Assembly: GCA_949752735.1 (NCBI GenBank)
Contig: OX457051.1
Span: 709,501-773,500 of the forward strand
Source of the DNA: Lumbricus terrestris
Taxonomy: Eukaryota > Annelida > Clitellata > Crassiclitellata > Lumbricidae
DNA length: 64,000 bases
Reading direction: 5' to 3'
The notes beneath the pieces were generated by a model. That model saw only the letters and a program-made list of their open reading frames with translations. It was not told the origin of the DNA and made no database searches. Positions 62,672 through 64,000 of the stretch are shown piece after piece; positions within the stretch are counted from its first letter, which is position 1, and each line of letters starts with the position of its first letter. The translations under genes were made by a program, and so were the position numbers.

Positions 62672-63538
62672 GTGGTAGAAAGACTAGTAGGCCCAATTTT
62701 ATATAGCACTATGGAGGATTCCAGGGCTGCGACTCCTGAAAAACTAGTAGGCCCAATTTTATATAGCACTATGGAGGATTCCAGGGCTGCGACTCCTGAA
62801 AAACTAGTAGGCCCAATGTTATATAGCACTATGGAGGATTCCAGGGCTGCGACTCCTGTTCAACCTTCGAGGCCGCCTTCCTCGATGGAAATTGTTTTAG
62901 AGGCAATTCAAAGTAATGCTAAGGAAACTAGAGACGCTATTTCCTCTGTGCAATGTAACGTCATGGAAACACAAGAAGCGATACAATCGCATGCCAGAGA
63001 TACGCAAGAGGCGATTGCCTCGGTAGAGTTAAATGTCTTGGCGGTGCAATCCAATGTCAGAGAGGAAATCTCTTCTGTGCGGTCGAATGTTAGAGAAGCG
63101 CTGACGGAGGTGGTGTCGCGCTTAGAAAGACTTGAAGCCTCGCCAGTGCCAAGATTTGCTGTGGATTCGCACCCTAGACTGAGGCCCACCGCTTCCACCA
63201 TTGCGGACGCGCCTTACCATTCGACCATCGGCCTGGTAGAAAGTTCGGGGGCTAGACCCAAGGATCTATCTCTGTCGGTCAACCCTGGTAGATCCATTTT
63301 ACGACGAAGTGAAAGATTATCAAGCAAAGCTCCAATTTCATATAGGGAGCTAGGCAGCAGAGATAACTGGCCGCTTTTCCACCGATGGGATTCAAACCCG
63401 GAAGTAACCTTCTCTTATCCTCCCTCTGTCTCTCAGAACTATGATCCACAGCAACACGCGGTTCCTCCGTTCGATGATCCGGAAGTGGCGACTCCGGGGA
63501 TGGCGGTAGGGGCGGGCGTTACAATACGCACGATGTAA
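62672..63538 (+). CDS. Gag-like or unknown coiled-coil ORF with 20-residue repeats
   Basis: Up to 288 residues to TAA. The N-terminus is three copies of a 60-bp, 20-residue unit (STMEDSRAATP core; ATG at 62711, 62771 and 62831), so translation may start at any of the three. Residues about 85-165 are a run of heptad-like AIQSNAKETRDAISSVQ / VREEISSVRSNVREAL repeats, predicted coiled coil. The C-terminal third is Pro/Ser-rich and disordered-looking. The layout fits a retroelement gag-type N-terminal ORF behind a promoter-like leader, but no nucleocapsid knuckle or protease is visible. A host coiled-coil protein is the alternative. Confidence 0.4.
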   Translation: MVERLVGPILYSTMEDSRAATPEKLVGPILYSTMEDSRAATPEKLVGPMLYSTMEDSRAATPVQPSRPPSSMEIVLEAIQSNAKETRDAISSVQCNVMETQEAIQSHARDTQEAIASVELNVLAVQSNVREEISSVRSNVREALTEVVSRLERLEASPVPRFAVDSHPRLRPTASTIADAPYHSTIGLVESSGARPKDLSLSVNPGRSILRRSERLSSKAPISYRELGSRDNWPLFHRWDSNPEVTFSYPPSVSQNYDPQQHAVPPFDDPEVATPGMAVGAGVTIRTM

Positions 63539-64000
63539 AGTCAGTGGTTGCGTCAAAGTGACATTCAAAGTCGACGCCGAACCACTACCACAACAAGACG
63601 TCGTTGTTCGTGTTGAAGTGGATAAGAGATGCATAATTATGTTAACTTAATAGGGAAGAACAAACAGAATCCGTATTGCACAAGAGACAGCTTACAGGTA
63701 GGAGCATAAGTACATTTGGCTCCATTTGGTCTATTCTTTGTTTATATAGGGCCATCCATATAAAGAGTCATTAATTTTAAAAAGAGGATATTTCCAACTC
63801 TTGACATCCGACCCTCAGATACTCTCTTGCCTTTGTTCTGCTGCTCCGGCAGGTCTGGCCCTAAGCATTGTGGAATCGACAATGACTTCTCAACAGCTGG
63901 AATGTTTTAGATACTGTTTTGAGAAGACGTGTTTTAGATACTGCTTAGATGCAATTCCTCAGAACTCTCGTTTGAACTGATTGCCGATTGTTCAATACAA
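63539..64000. other. Non-coding to window end
   Basis: No further frame of interest. A 16-base block (GTTTTAGATACTG) is doubled at 63905 and 63931. Confidence 0.4.

Overview
The window is a piece of an intron-rich, AT-leaning metazoan nuclear genome. GT-AG introns run from a few hundred bases to several kilobases, and decayed retrotransposons, SINEs and DNA transposons fill them. The gene content (CARD, a TRADD-N-like domain, an EXTL2-like GT64 enzyme, a YWTD/EGF receptor) and the repeat content (L2/CR1-like LINEs, tRNA-headed SINEs, hAT, piggyBac, P-like and Helitron elements) suit a marine invertebrate, possibly an invertebrate deuterostome. I cannot name the species. All splice sites given here were read by eye from GT/AG signals, codon phase and protein logic. 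No transcript data were available. Layout: 0-6 kb carries exons of one or more innate-immunity or adaptor-type genes on the + strand: an F-box-like exon (45-242), a CARD exon (2006-2331), a TRADD-N-like exon (4029-4483) and an NHL-propeller exon (4906-5813). 6-10 kb is repeats, including a dead piggyBac element (6980-8887). 10.1-12.4 kb holds a clean four-exon gene for a secreted 165-residue precursor. It ends in a six-cysteine miniprotein after dibasic and tribasic sites, and its Cys pattern resembles hepcidin with two cysteines missing. 13.1-13.7 kb is a non-autonomous Helitron. 15.4-19.0 kb is a three-exon EXTL2-like glycosyltransferase gene of 330 residues with its DDD metal site. 19-23 kb is repeats. 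23.4-53.1 kb is one large gene of 17 exons whose phases all agree (1202 codons plus stop). It encodes a type I membrane receptor: signal peptide, three YWTD beta-propellers, an EGF-like domain after each of the first two, one transmembrane helix and a ~215-residue cytoplasmic tail. I see no LDL-A repeats and no kinase. Its introns hold a near-intact L2-type reverse transcriptase on the opposite strand, an hAT element swollen by a two-kilobase pyrimidine satellite, a 180-bp CA repeat, several hAT MITEs with perfect 8-bp target duplications, and a 2.65-kb foldback palindrome inside a 31-bp minisatellite. 53.8-59.7 kb is a graveyard of transposon coding sequence: a CYFC-motif multicopy ORF split by an L2 insertion that happens to keep the frame open, a Tc1/mariner tail and a P-element (THAP9-type) transposase with frameshifts. 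60.6-63.6 kb has two ORFs built on in-frame tandem repeats and a CpG-rich, promoter-like stretch. They may belong to a further retroelement or to a host gene running off the window. The strongest candidates for something undescribed are the cysteine-rich secreted peptide gene, the three-propeller receptor and the CARD / TRADD-N / NHL exon cluster.
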